Under the pieces are notes generated by a model, which worked only from the letters and a program-made list of their open reading frames with translations, was not told the origin of the DNA and did not search any database. 64,000 nt of DNA from Branchiostoma floridae (lineage: Eukaryota; Chordata; Leptocardii; Amphioxiformes; Branchiostomatidae). Made by a program: the position numbers and the translations under genes. Position 1 is the stretch's first letter, and every line of letters starts with the position of its first letter. Shown here piece after piece: positions 12,001 to 21,127 of the stretch. The stretch lies in the NCBI RefSeq assembly GCF_000003815.2, contig NC_049988.1, positions 2,787,898 through 2,851,897 of the forward strand. The letters are read 5' to 3'.

Positions 12001-15000
12001 GAATGTGTTCTATTTCTAAGTATTATCTTAAAACAGACAATCATACGTGATCACAGTTTGTGAGAAAAATCTCAATTGGGATGCAATTCTGTATCTATAT
12101 AGCCAGTATAACTGCCCCTCTGCGTAACACACCAGCTTCGCAAGCACGCAGTGCGGCAGCAGCTTGTTATATTATACCGAACGACCCGTCACACAGAACA
12201 ATTTGTTGGATTCAACTAGTTTGTTGAAAACTACCAAAACTGTTGATAACCGGAATTTGAAAGAATGAACCAATCAGAAAGACAGATACATAGGACACTT
12301 ACCAATCAGAATGAAAGATACACAAAATGTAGGCTGCACGCATGCGAGTTCAAACGGTTCAAACCATACTCCCTGAAATATGATATATGTGACGCATGGA
12401 AGTAAAGGATAGCTCAACATGAAATACATTACATGACACAACATATTACAACACTTAAAAGGATACAAAAACATGGAAGGCAGTTCAGCACCAAGGGCAA
12501 ATAAAGTGAAAGGTAGACTTTCTTGAAAATACTTCCTCCTTGTCATTTCCAACCAAATTTTATATACATAACAGGTTTTAAATATATATAATTACAGGAT
12601 TCAAATTTGTCTTAACTCTTCACTTCAGGTGCACACTGGGACTCTGGACGGCTTCATCTTCATGAAGATCCTTCCACTGTGGCTGGTCAAGCTTCTGATC
12701 GGGACAGGACTGGTCAACAGGCTGACCAGCTTCTTCAGTGTCATGTCACAAAGCACCAGGGACGTGCTGGACAGCATCACCGACAACCAGGACCTGAAGG
12801 CAGTACTGTCCTACAACTACGGAGACTTTGGTAGGGGTTTTGTAAGAAAGGAGTAGAAACAGAAAGTATTAATATCCTGAGTCCTGGGGTTTGAACCCGT
12901 GCCAAATCCAGGCCCCCAGATCAGAAATCCAGACGCTAGACCGTTACCCCGAAAGGCTTACACTTTCCAAGATTCGTCCTCGAATCTCCGAGTTCGATAT
13001 CCCTGTGTGGCGAATCTCTAGCCAATTACATGCATTGTGGCATGTCTCGAAAATACAGTATTTTTTGAGATCCTGTGCAATATCCTCAAATAAAGTGTGC
13101 AACAAGTCATTGGCAGCAACTTTCGATTTTGAATTTTTGGGAAAATGACTATTGTGTAATTTAATCCTGACAGGCTCTCCACCGAAGGACTCAGGTTTCC
13201 TGATGCAGGGTATGACAGTGCTGCACTTCCATGAGGGAGCGTACTACCCGAAGGGCGGGGCCAGCGAGATAGCCTTCCACATTATCCCCGTCATCGAGAG
13301 GGCCGGGGGGGCCGTGCTCGTCGCTGCACCTGTCACTCAAATTTTGATTGACAGCGATGGAAAGGCTTGTGGTAAGTACATATAGAATACAGCACGGGGT
13401 ATTCCTTATTGCCCAAGGTATGGCTTGACCGCGGGTAGGATTGCCTGAAGGCCAGAGGGCGATCCCACCCGCGAGAGGGCCAAAACTGAGGGTGATACGA
13501 AATACACCATATTTATATCATGCCAACCCGAGCAAACTTGAGTTTATCACACACAAAATATAGACATCAACTGCACATTGCGTCAACAGCTTCGTCAATT
13601 CGAAAAAAAAAAGAACCTGACAAAGAAACGAAACAGTTTTTAACAGAAGCGCACTCAAGCGAGTTTGAATAGTTTGAATCAAACTATGGATCCCTGCGCC
13701 ACACCATAAAGTACAGACCGGTCGGAACACTGATATCAGACGTAAATACGGACCGAGTATGATCTAAAGCTAAGTATTGAAATTGAATGAATTTCATAAA
13801 CCTCTGTGATATTATTTTTCATTCCAATCTAGCTCCTAAATTGTTCCCTGGCATGTTTAACCTTTCGCTTACCAATAAGAGATTAGATGATGCTGATTTC
13901 TGTCTGCTCATTTATACATTGCGTTTGTGCATGTGCTATTCTAGGTGTTCGTGTGCACAAGAGCAGCGGAGATGTGGACATTCACGCGCCGGTTGTCGTC
14001 TCGGCGGCGGGGGTCTGTAACACGTACCAGAAGCTCGTTCCTCAACCTGTGGTCAGCTCACACGGTAAGGCATTGATGTCCTCATCATTTATACGTGGTC
14101 AAACCTGCTCAAGTGACCACATCTGCATAAGGACCAACTCGTCATTGTGGCTAGTTTTTCATGGTTTCTTTAATACTGTAAATGCATTTAAGTTCGCGGA
14201 GATTTAATTTCGCGGTAGCGGGAAAATGGACTTTTCGCGGTGGATTTAATTTCGCGGTAGCACCATGCACTGTAGTCCCTTACTGTTAAGGAAAAATTTT
14301 TGCGGTGGTTTTAAATTCGCGGTGAACCGGCTGCCGCGAAAACCACGAACATTAATCCACCGCGAAAGTTTCTGCATTTACAGTAATTTTTCCCATTGAT
14401 GCATAACATAAACAAACGGAAGGCAGTTCAGCACCAAGGGCAAATAAAGTGAAAATTTAAAGAAAGCTAAAACTTTATCATAAGACACTTCCTCCTTGTC
14501 ATTTCCAACCACATTTGATACTTAAACATACTATAACTTATCATTAAAAGTAGTTACTGTAGTAGTAGTAAAACAGGTTTCCAGTGTAGTGACAATCAGA
14601 CATCCAATGATGATTGGCAAGATCTACCGAAAATTCATTGTGTCATTTTGTTTTGGAACAGAGCTCACATGGATTCTACCAAGTGACATAGATTAGCAAA
14701 TCTATTGACATAGGTGAAAATATGATGATAATCATGGATTCTTTTAAACAAGGGAACAGCGGCGCTGCGCCCTCATGCCCTGACCATGCGCCCCCTTACC
14801 CTGGGGAGCAGATCCTCTGATTGACCAGGGATCACATGTGGCCACTGTCTTCAACTGTGACTTATCTGATAGTAGTGGAGGCCCCTATAGGAAGCCATAG
14901 AATGTCCCATTTTAACTTAGAATTATCAAAAACTTTGTAATCTTGTAGGGAGAACCCTCTTGGTGGTGACACTCAATTGCAGTGCTCCTTCTTGAATTTT

Positions 15001-18000
15001 TTTTTCTAGAAAAACCCTGATAGTGATAATTGTTGTTGACTCCCTGCAGGTTTAGATGACATGTTCCACCACGTGAGTCCGGGCCTGGGAGCCTTCAGTG
15101 TGTTTGTTGGGCTAACTGGAACCTCACAGGAGCTGGGCTTGAAGGCTCACAATGCTTGGATGTTTCCAGGTAAATTCTGCTTACATTAAATATAATGTAT
15201 TTGCTAATGATTAATATATATATGCCTCCTGGCGTCCGAGAACGATATTGTTAGAGTGCTGTCATGCTCTGATGCTGTCTCCACAAGCACTTTCTGGAGT
15301 AACTACTGTAAGGTCGTGCACAGACCACGTGCACGATGAGACGCAATGTGAGTCTTGTATTTTTTATTTTAAACAGTAGATTATTGTTCTTTCTTTTAAA
15401 TGTACTGTCAATTGTCCGTCCATATGGGCCATAGTGCCTGATAATAAACAGAACACAACAATATAGCAAAGTAACATTGACTCTCATATTTCCACTGGAT
15501 GCCATACTGTAAATGCAACATTAGAAGATATCAATTTGGGTAAATGTGAGTTTGTAGCTTTCATCATTATGCAACATAGCTTCATTGCAGTGGTATGTAC
15601 CAAAGTGCTGTATTTTCTCATAGAAAAAATAATATTAGGGGCAATGAAACCTGATGATGTCATCCGCATGACACAAAAAAATCAGATCTATGAATATTCA
15701 TTACGGTTCCATTCTTTCTTAATTCAATAATGAGAAAACAATGGAAGGTTAAAAATGCCAATTTATCCAGGTGAAATACCTTAATGTAGACTGAAAAGTT
15801 GAAAATCCATAGACAAAAGTTAGTCTTTTTATTTTACCTGCCTACTCTACATGTACTTACTGTAATTCCTGATTTTTTCAATGTTCTTTTATGTTCACAG
15901 TTTTCACGGTGACGACTGTAACATGAACTTATCATAACCGACAACAAATAAATCACTGACCTTTTTTACACGTACCTGCTGCCACTGCAAACATTTAGTT
16001 CCGAGAACAAGTTCAATTTTCTCAGACCGTTACGGTTTAGTACCAAGAAGACAATTTGTAAGTAAATTTTCTCACAACATCCAAGAACGACAGTAATATA
16101 TTGCTACATGTATGGCTTTATGGTTGTACATTGTCCCTACCACAGGAAATGACCATGACAAGTTGATAGAAGACTACTCCAGACTGACGGTACAGGAGGC
16201 TTGTGAGGAGGGAACCAAAACTCCTGTTCTCTTTGTCTCCTTCCCATCTGCAAAGGACCCCACATGGAACGCACGCTATCCTGGTAGGTATTGCCATGTT
16301 CATTACTAGTATATATACTGTAATTCCTGATTTTTTTTTCAATTCAATTTTATGTTCACGGTTTTCACGGTGATGACCGTAACCTTATATCACCGATAAC
16401 AAATAATTCGTCTTGGTGACGATGACAAATAATTCGTTCACGGTGAACATTTAGTTCCGAGAACAAGTTAAATTTTCTCAGACCGTGAAAGTTTGGTACC
16501 GGGAAAACAAAGTTAATTACAGTATATGTATGACATCCTCTGGGAACCCCAATTGAAAACTAATGCCAGCAAATTCAAAAACAAAGAAGTTTTGCCCCAA
16601 AAATTGTCTTCATTATGAAATTTACTGGTCAGAAGGTTAAGCTAATGACCAAGAGTATGGTATACCAAACAATAGATTCTTTATTTTTGTTCATTCACAT
16701 CTTCCTCTTTTACATTTTTACTTTGAGACATTCGCATTATTCAACATTAGTTATCATCATCTGGTGTATTTTGCCAGCCAGTAGGTACCCAAAGTATGAG
16801 TAATGAGGCTTTTTAACGTGGTCGAGGCACCTCCTCGAGCACGGGACCCCCGTTTTACGTCCCTCCCGGAAGACGATTTCGTGGAAAACTTCGTGAGGCT
16901 ACAGCAATCCGGACGTCCTTGGTTGGTCCCCCATCCAAGCACTATCCGGACCACGCGTTGCTTAACTTCCGAGATCGAGGGATCGGGTGTACCAACGCGC
17001 CACACGGCCGTAGCTATTGTATTGGGTTTTTTTTTAGCAATCTAAGGCATATATTTGCTCCAGTTACACCTGCAGCTACTTTGTACAATATGTTTTTTAT
17101 TTTTTTGGAAACGGACGAAAATTGACAAACACGTGATACATGTTTTACATATAGCCAATCACATCATTCTCTCTCTTGTGTTGAAATATTCCTTTTCCCC
17201 CAGGAAAGTCGACTTGTATCATCATCTCCTTCACGCCTTACGAGTGGTTTTCTGAGTGGCAGGAAGGGAGAGTGAAGCACCGTGGCGAGGAGTACGAAAG
17301 CATCAAGAACAGACTCGCCCAGAAGATGTGGAGACAGGTCTGCCAACAGTACCCTCAGCTGCAGGGCAAGGTGAGCAGGCAGTGGGGACATCTAGTGATG
17401 TTTGGTGGTACTGCAGCTGCCATTACAAGCTATCAAATGAGGTTCTGTGTGCTATTTGTAGGCAACCTCAGCTTGAAAGCTGAAAGATAGGTTGCCCATG
17501 AACATTTCAGATTGGTGAAGGTTTAAAACCCTAGACTGAAGCCCTGTAAAGGTTTTTAACTGTTTAACATTGTTTATTAACATTGAGTTTAAAGATTTTT
17601 CATGGTAATAAAATGCCTGTAGAAAGAATCCTCTGTATACAGCTATTAACTGTTATCAGATACATTTGTAACATCATGCAATTAGGTAAAATTTAGATGT
17701 TGAGAATCAAATTAAGGACTCTTTTCTATCAATTTTATTGATAATGATTAGCTATCTTTATTGTGCAACAATTGTACAAGGTACAAAGTATAGCATCTAC
17801 TAGTACATAAGTACAGTTCTATAAGGCTAATCTACTTGATACAAGGATACATAGTATGGGATGAAAATGGTCTATGGAGGGATTTCTAGCGTCTAGACAT
17901 TCTTTAATATATTTTCCTATGTATACAGTACCATACAGAGGTTGTCACATGTCATAGTATATCAAAGTTTAAATTTACTATCTAAGTCCATTTTCTCCCT

Positions 18001-18728
18001 ACTACAAAATCAAATCATTAGTTATTTTCCATGTAGGTTGAGTACATGGACGTGGGCACCCCCCTGTCCAACAACTACTACCTGGGTTCCACACGTGGGG
18101 AGATTTACGGACTCGATCACACCAGGGAACGCTTCTCTCTGGACATCCTCACCAAACTCCGGCCTGATACCCCCATTCCTGGACTCTATCTCACAGGTAT
18201 GGCCACAGCAAGTAAATTTTATGGATGACATCCTATGAAGATTTGAAGTGTCAAAATGTGGCATCACAACTATCAAGGCATTCATTGGTAAAAGTGATAC
18301 TATTGTGGTACACTGGTATCACTTGCAAGTTGGCAACTACATTCGTTGCCTCCATATTGGTGCCACTTTTAAAACTATCCAACAAGTTTCACTTCTGAAA
18401 CTACAGTCATGGCTACCTCCCTAGTGTCACTTCTAGAAGTATGATTATTAGGCTACAACACAACATGTTTGCCTATGTTGGTCTATCTGACCGTCCCCGA
18501 AGAGTGCCTTACTTTTTCCTCAGCCTTACAAAATAAGTGTGTTAACATTATACTGGCATCTTATCGTTTCCAGGACAGGACATAGTGACAGCTGGCTTCG
18601 CTGGTGCGCTGGTGTCGGGGCTGCTGACAGCAGGTGCTGTGTTAAACAGGCATCTGATCCTGGACCTCATCATTCTGGAGGCTAAAGCCATGTTCAACAG
18701 CAACAACAACAACAAGAAGCTGGATTAA
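1..18728 (+). CDS. RETSAT: Retinol saturase (all-trans-retinol 13,14-reductase), 12 exons, 5'-partial
   Basis: FAD-dependent ER enzyme that saturates the 13-14 double bond of all-trans-retinol (known for the family). Exons: <1-86, 7540-7722, 8295-8458, 9228-9335, 12629-12830, 13174-13371, 13945-14064, 15050-15169, 16146-16283, 17204-17370, 18037-18196, 18574-18728. All junctions are GT-AG and every phase agrees, giving 599 residues plus TAA; the human protein is about 610, so only the short N-terminal signal/membrane segment is missing, upstream of the window. Seen: the dinucleotide-binding motif VVGSGIGGL at about residues 43-51, then LVLEQH and [42 protein letters not shown]; and the C-terminal [14 protein letters not shown]-closing motif. 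These blocks match vertebrate RETSAT in order. The bacterial or plant carotenoid isomerase (CRTISO) is a relative, but the FPSAKDPTW block and length favour RETSAT. Intron 1 carries a zinc-finger gene and an assembly gap. Confidence 0.95.
472..745. repeat. Imperfect long inverted repeat (hairpin-type element)
   Basis: Left arm 472-565 and right arm about 650-745 are reverse complements. Shared blocks include AGGTTAGGCTCCGGCTGTTT / AAACAGCCGGAGCCTAACCT and GGGCTTTCTATTTTGTACCG with its complement. Arms are about 95 bp with a loop of about 85 bp. Probably a foldback or MITE remnant. Confidence 0.75.
1238..1627. mobile_element. hAT-like MITE, family A (GGTACC-rich), copy 1
   Basis: Starts TAGGGTTGGG and ends ACCGGTACCCACCCGA. 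Flanked by an exact 8-bp target-site duplication CTATGTAT (1230-1237, 1628-1635). The interior carries the family's repeated GGTCCAGGTTCAGGTCCGG / CCGGACCTGGACCTGAA blocks. More diverged than copies 2 and 3. Confidence 0.85.
3184..3395. repeat. Degenerate tandem repeat, unit about 45 bp
   Basis: The words ATTCGG, CATTTCCG and TGTCG recur roughly every 40-50 bp: for example ATTCGGGCATTTCCGTTCC, CATTCGGTCATTTCCGTGCC, CATTCGGACATCTCCGTGCC. No coding signal. Confidence 0.6.
3856..3955. other. Assembly gap (100 N)
   Basis: Exactly 100 consecutive N, the conventional length for a gap of unknown size. It lies in RETSAT intron 1, between exon 1 and the zinc-finger gene. Confidence 0.99.
4584..4943. 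mobile_element. Harbinger-like MITE, family B, copy 1
   Basis: Terminal inverted repeats GGCCATGTTGATTTGATTAT / ATAATCAAATCAACATGGCC extend about 35 bp through a GGATGACATCC core. Flanked by TTA and TAA. The same termini occur at 38220, 51931, 55969 and 58793. Confidence 0.85.
5092..5751 (+). CDS. C2H2 zinc-finger protein with seven tandem fingers
   Basis: 219 residues. Seven consecutive Krueppel-type fingers (CxxCx12Hx3H) joined by TGEKPY linkers run from about residue 24 to 215, so a sequence-specific nuclear DNA-binding role is expected; the target is unknown. Finger bodies are near-identical ([11 protein letters not shown]...), differing mainly at the DNA-contact positions, as in lineage-expanded arrays. 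I place the start at the ATG at 5092 ([12 protein letters not shown]), because a good acceptor (tgtcattgcag at 5058-5068) lies just upstream, suggesting a spliced 5' leader; an in-frame ATG at 5011 would need the acceptor to be coding. The frame stays open past the stop as a decayed eighth finger. The gene lies on the same strand inside RETSAT intron 1. AATAAA occurs at 6381. No KRAB or BTB domain is visible. Confidence 0.85.
   Translation: MASSGKSSGDHKREVKGATSMKTYRCEECSKQFSCLSQLKRHRQTHTGEKPYRCEECSRQFSQLGDMKRHKQTHTGEKPYRCEECSRQFSRLANLKTHMRTHTGEKPYRCEECSKQFSQLHDLKRHIRTHTGEKPYSCEECNKQFSDLGTLKSHMLTHTGEKPYRCEECSKQFSQLGELKRHIRTHTGEKPYRCELCSSQFSTPSNLKRHKQSHTREKQ
5752..5840 (+). pseudogene. Decayed eighth zinc finger downstream of stop
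   Basis: In frame after the TAA, the sequence reads [18 protein letters not shown] and then RQTLGQ, so the second zinc-binding His is lost. The stop arose where the other units encode KPYR: AAACCCTACAGG has become AAACAATAAAGG. The gene probably once had at least eight fingers. Confidence 0.8.
6499..6851. mobile_element. Harbinger-like MITE, family G, copy 1
   Basis: Termini GGCGTAGGAAAAAATGTTG and TTTTTTCCCTAGGCC are inverted. The interior has CTGCCGACCCTAG and GTGGGCAGTGGAGTCACATA, shared with the copy at 27139-27506. A short fragment lies near 2690-2735. Confidence 0.75.
7120..7220 (-). mobile_element. tRNA-headed SINE fragment
   Basis: On the minus strand there is a tRNA-like head with a B box GGGTTCGAATCCCGGG and an A-box-like stretch about 45 bp upstream. 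The same head recurs at 8776-9060 and 12848-12965, so this is a repeat rather than a tRNA gene. Confidence 0.65.
7540..7722 (+). CDS. RETSAT: RETSAT exon 2, FAD-binding motif
   Basis: Acceptor tgcctacag, donor gtgagt, phase 1 to 1. Encodes the Rossmann-type GSGIGG loop, the acidic end of beta-2 (VLVLEQH) and AGGCCHTY, the most conserved part of the enzyme. Confidence 0.95.
8125..8236. repeat. Family A MITE fragment
   Basis: Contains CCAGACCTGGACCTGATCC and ACCAGTACCCACCCAA, the right-hand half of the GGTACC-rich hAT-like family, in RETSAT intron 2. The left terminus is missing. Confidence 0.65.
8295..8458 (+). CDS. RETSAT: RETSAT exon 3
   Basis: Acceptor ttgttgcag, donor gtaaca, phase 1 to 0. 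Encodes GIHYTG and [12 protein letters not shown], followed by [11 protein letters not shown]. Confidence 0.93.
8776..9060. mobile_element. Two tRNA-headed SINE copies, head to head
   Basis: The plus-strand copy (about 8785-8885) reads TAGCGGTTCAGTATG with a decayed B box. The minus-strand copy (about 8890-9050) has A box TAGCGGTTTAGCG and B box GGTTCGAATCC. Both lead into a GAAGCAAGTAGA-type tail, so the pair forms an inverted repeat in RETSAT intron 3. Confidence 0.65.
9228..9335 (+). CDS. RETSAT: RETSAT exon 4
   Basis: Acceptor ctcatacag, donor gtaagt, phase 0 to 0. Encodes 36 residues with the [16 protein letters not shown] helix that corresponds to the FPQEEAIIDKY region of vertebrate RETSAT. 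Confidence 0.9.
9488..9795. mobile_element. MITE family E (CAGGGCTCGAAA), copy 1
   Basis: Begins CAGGGCTCGAAACAC and ends GTATTTCGAGCCCTG. Flanked by a 5-bp duplication GATTT. The interior is built from ACCTGCACTAACCTGCATAT and GTGCAGGTAGACATCAGAAA. Copies at 47436-47774 and 59151-59877. Confidence 0.85.
9835..10010. repeat. Degenerate tandem repeat rich in CTACG/TTACGCTAAAT
   Basis: About five loose units of 30-40 bp share CCTACG...TTACGCTAAATT words. It abuts the large inverted-repeat element that starts at 10017 and may belong to it. Confidence 0.55.
10017..11715. mobile_element. hAT-like non-autonomous transposon, 1.7 kb
   Basis: Inverted termini CAGTGTTCTCGCCAGG / CCTGGCGAGAACACTG bound a 1.7-kb insert in RETSAT intron 4. 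The flanking 8-mers (GAGCTGCA, GAGCATAC) agree only partly. A very GC-rich block near the right end (11595-11685) has GGGGGGCTTCGCCCCCC hairpins typical of some hAT subterminal regions. The interior holds a CpG-rich, promoter-like cluster at 10533-10600 but no transposase frame; the open frames present are short and show no recognisable domain. Confidence 0.7.
10533..10600. promoter_or_regulatory. Promoter-like site cluster inside the hAT-like element
   Basis: Within 68 bp are ATGGCGGC (YY1-type, 10533-10540), the palindrome TCTCGCGAGA (10568-10577) and the palindromic CRE TGACGTCA (10593-10600). This combination is common at CpG promoters, so it may be the former transposase promoter. Inference only. 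Confidence 0.4.
11716..12628. other. RETSAT intron 4, right part
   Basis: No coding or RNA signal seen. Bases 12475-12560 share a segment (GGCAGTTCAGCACCAAGGGC ... CTTCCTCCTTGTCATTTCC) with 14415-14515 in intron 7, a repeat I cannot name. Confidence 0.6.
12629..12830 (+). CDS. RETSAT: RETSAT exon 5
   Basis: Acceptor cacttcag, donor gtaggg, phase 0 to 1. Encodes a hydrophobic segment ([13 protein letters not shown]) and the block [14 protein letters not shown], equivalent to the family's ELQAVLSY motif. Confidence 0.92.
12848..12965 (-). mobile_element. tRNA-headed SINE fragment
   Basis: Minus-strand B box CGGGTTCAAACCCC and an A-box-like stretch, similar to the heads at 7120 and 8890 but more diverged. 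In RETSAT intron 5. Confidence 0.55.
13174..13371 (+). CDS. RETSAT: RETSAT exon 6
   Basis: Acceptor cctgacag, donor gtaagt, phase 1 to 1. Encodes [13 protein letters not shown] and [11 protein letters not shown], one of the best conserved blocks of retinol saturases, ending in DSDGKACG. Confidence 0.95.
13945..14064 (+). CDS. RETSAT: RETSAT exon 7
   Basis: Acceptor gctattctag, donor gtaagg, phase 1 to 1. Encodes the strand [14 protein letters not shown], matching the PIVVSNAGLFNTY region of vertebrate enzymes. Confidence 0.93.
14175..14384. mobile_element. Palindromic MITE family D (ACTGTAAATGCATTT), copy 1
   Basis: Termini ACTGTAAATGCATTTAAGTT / AACTTTCGCGG...TGCATTTACAGT are inverted, with CGCGG words throughout both arms. 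Nearly the whole 210 bp can fold on itself. In RETSAT intron 7. Confidence 0.85.
15050..15169 (+). CDS. RETSAT: RETSAT exon 8
   Basis: Acceptor tccctgcag, donor gtaaat, phase 1 to 1. Encodes [20 protein letters not shown], corresponding to the RPGLGMTSVFICL segment of the vertebrate protein. Confidence 0.92.
16146..16283 (+). CDS. RETSAT: RETSAT exon 9
   Basis: Acceptor ctaccacag, donor gtaggt, phase 1 to 1. Encodes [22 protein letters not shown], which carries the diagnostic FPSAKDPTW block. Confidence 0.95.
16755..17014 (-). mobile_element. 5S-rRNA-headed SINE
   Basis: Read on the minus strand from 17014, the first roughly 100 bp resemble 5S rRNA: GCTACGGCCG, CCCGATC, GATCTCGGAAGTTAAGCA and TGCTTGGATGGGGGACC, in the right order and spacing. 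A body follows with GGGACGTAAAAC, GGTCCCGTGCTCGAGGAGG and CACGTTAAAAAGCC (16870-16808). 5S-headed SINEs (the SINE3 class) are known in other animals. The non-5S body and the changes from 5S rRNA argue against a functional 5S gene. It sits in RETSAT intron 9 beside a family-B-like fragment (about 16527-16740). Confidence 0.75.
17204..17370 (+). CDS. RETSAT: RETSAT exon 10
   Basis: Acceptor ttccccccag, donor gtgagc, phase 1 to 0. Encodes [19 protein letters not shown] and the following helical [20 protein letters not shown]. Confidence 0.95.
17371..18036. other. RETSAT intron 10
   Basis: AT-rich, no recognisable repeat or RNA gene. Bounded by gtgagc and catgtag. Confidence 0.6.
18037..18196 (+). 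CDS. RETSAT: RETSAT exon 11
   Basis: Acceptor catgtag, donor gtatgg, phase 0 to 1. Encodes [22 protein letters not shown], then [12 protein letters not shown], the start of the C-terminal FAD-contacting motif. Confidence 0.95.
18197..18573. other. RETSAT intron 11
   Basis: Begins with a fragment GCAAGTAAATTTTATGGATG also found at 23465-23485 and, inverted, near 23900. Nothing else seen. Confidence 0.5.
18574..18728 (+). CDS. RETSAT: RETSAT exon 12 and stop
   Basis: Acceptor gtttccag. Encodes [21 protein letters not shown] (hydrophobic, FAD-closing) and ends in a four-Asn run and KKLD before TAA. The human protein also ends in a lysine/asparagine-rich tail. Confidence 0.93.
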
Positions 18729-19869
18729 ACAGAGCTATCTCCAGGAATTGTCCCTTTTTGCCAGAAATTTGCTTGATGGGACAAACAAAATTTTCACATC
18801 CACCCCAGAAATTTGAACTTAATGACTGGAAATCAATGAAAATGCATTTTTCCTAAAATTTTGTCACGGAAATAATAACATAGGCTCCCAAAATACAGGG
18901 AGACACAGAATTTTAAAGCTGGAGACAGCCCTGAGCTGTAGTACCACCTCATTCTGATAGGTGGCGTTAGGGACACATGAGAACATCCCAGCAGCCTGGA
19001 ATCCATGCTACTCTAGGTCCGGTTCGTTCAACGATCGCAAGAAAAGTCTGGCCCCCCTAATGCCCATTCTAGATGTATGATCCTTACATCCTAAATTATC
19101 TCGGGGAGCAAATATTTCTCAGAGTGTAACTTCCAAATTCTTGTTTTAATCCTTGTAATATGCCATTATATGAGGACCGTATGAATTGCAGCCAATCAGA
19201 AGTCTCGCCTGTATTGTAGGCTAATATTCAAATGCCAATTGTTTTTCTATTAACAGATGGCATATTATACTACAGAGAAGCAATAAGAGGAGCGAACGAA
19301 GCTAGGATATTACAGGGTATTACCACAAAAAACTTGTACATTGTATACACGAAGAAAGTTGGAAACAGCAATGCACTGCAATGCAAAACTGTGTAATAGT
19401 AAATGTGTGTGACATTATAAGTAACATGTGTATGAATACTGTAGATTCATTTATTTTTGTGGGGATTTAATTCCAAGTACATAGAACGGAATTTTTTGCT
19501 GTTTTGTTTGAGGTGCATTTGGTAGCAAAAGAATACTGTCGCGATTTTGTGCTAGAACACTGTAATAATTGAAAAGAAAGCCACCACAAAAAAGGCAAGA
19601 TCTACAGTAGTAAATGGAAATGATGCACTTTTTTTTAGTTCAATAGCAATTTCTTTCCCATTTTCCAATTGTTGTGCCAAATGCCTAAGTGCAGTTTTTT
19701 TCTGATGCCAAAAGAAAAATGTACTTTCCTGCAGGGCATTTTTGCACAATTAAGTGTGCATATTAAAGTAAAAAAAAGAATTTCTGATGAAAATTGATGT
19801 GTAGATGTCGTCCATACACTACTTAACAGTTACTGTGTCCATTATACTGCAATTTCACCTCACAATAAA
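18729..19869 (+). other. Probable RETSAT 3' untranslated region with AATAAA
   Basis: No coding block follows the TAA. A canonical AATAAA at 19864-19869 is the first good poly(A) signal on this strand. The stretch holds a diverged repeat around 18930-19030 that also occurs near 27785-27890 (both contain a taccacct core). The UTR end is inferred only from the hexamer. Confidence 0.4.
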
Positions 19870-20545
19870 ATCAGTTCTTTCATCCAACTTTTGATGTGTC
19901 AAAGATTTGGTGTGAGCTAGCTATTTTAATACCTCAGTGTCTTAGATCAGTAAAATAGTTTCTGGGAAGTTATTGTTGTCCTAAGAAGGTAGTTTCAAAC
20001 TGTGAAAGTAGCACTTTAAACTGGAGACCAACTTACAGCATGGATGTTTGCTGCCTTTGCAACAACCTGAGATAGGTCACTTTTTTTAAATAGATAAGTT
20101 CAAACATGTTCAAACTTTCATTTCAATTGTTTGAACAATTTAAAACTACATTGTATTGTGTTTGAACTATTCTTTTATTTGAAATAGTCAAAACGTATTA
20201 CAAATATTTAAAATCTCTCGTAGCCCTGTTTTACTAAGTTACAATCAAACTCAAGTTCTACAGTTGCATACACTTTTCCATCTACACAGTTGCAAATGTT
20301 TTCTGCAGTACTGTTGCTATCCGTCACGGGGCGCTGCTAAACATGCCACCATGTCTAGAGCCTGCCGGATTTCCTGGTTCACTGCTTGTGACTGCCATGG
20401 TTAGCTGGGCTCAGAATAAATCTGAACAGCTTGTCTTTACACACTTTCAGTCAGAGGCAGTGATTCACAAACCAAGGGAATACTGCTGGTAAAATCCTTT
20501 TAAGAAAACAGCCAATCAGTGCTTTGTACATCCTAGATCCTACTA

Positions 20546-20719
20546 CAGTGGAAGCCGCTTAATTGCACACCCAATTTGCCAGCGAATTCCGTGCGATTAT
20601 CCGGCGTGTGCGATAATGCGAAGTTACCCAGTTGGACCGCACCGCCACGGGATTTGGGGATTCCGTGCAATTGACCGAAGTGTGCGTTTATCCGACGTGC
20701 AATTAACTGGCTTCCACTG
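20546..20719. mobile_element. Short TA-flanked MITE (CAGTGGAAGCC termini)
   Basis: 174 bp, CAGTGGAAGCCGCTTAATTG at the left and CAATTAACTGGCTTCCACTG at the right, flanked by TA on both sides. Termini and TA target fit a mariner/pogo-type non-autonomous element. Confidence 0.8.
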
Positions 20720-21127
20720 TATTATTATCCAACCACTTGGCTAGTAAAACAAAGAGGTCACAAAGCGTGACATCACAAGGCTCTGGTAAGAGTGAGGCTG
20801 AGGTCAAGGTTAGCCAGATTGCTAACACAGAGGGGATCGTTGCAAAAGTTCCATGTTCCTCCCAACATTCTAATCTGAACCATTTTGCACCCGATTTAAA
20901 CTCGACATCCTTGACAAAATTGAATACCGTTAGTGGAAAAAATCTTCATACACATAATTTCCATTTTTTTTTAAAATTGGTACTTAAAATTTTCTTTTGT
21001 ATGATAACACCCCAGTATTTAAATTGATATCAAAGTACAAATATTTATAACATTTTCATTACATTCTAGCTTTTACTGGAGTGTGAGATGGAACTAGAGG
21101 TCAGGGGTTTGAGCCCTTTTGGTTGTA

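Larger units (their letters stand above)
14385..17203. other. RETSAT introns 7-9, non-coding remainder
   Basis: Outside exons 8 and 9 and the 5S-headed SINE I see only repeats. Bases 14750-14820 resemble 4050-4110 (GCCCCCTTACCCTGG-type). Two related inverted segments containing CGGTTTTCACGGTGA...GACCGT lie near 15880-16050 and 16330-16510. No RNA gene is evident. Confidence 0.5.

Noticed and set aside
16900-17014. A functional 5S rRNA gene
   Set aside because: Several 5S positions differ, there is no 5S terminator run at the right place, and a SINE body follows directly.
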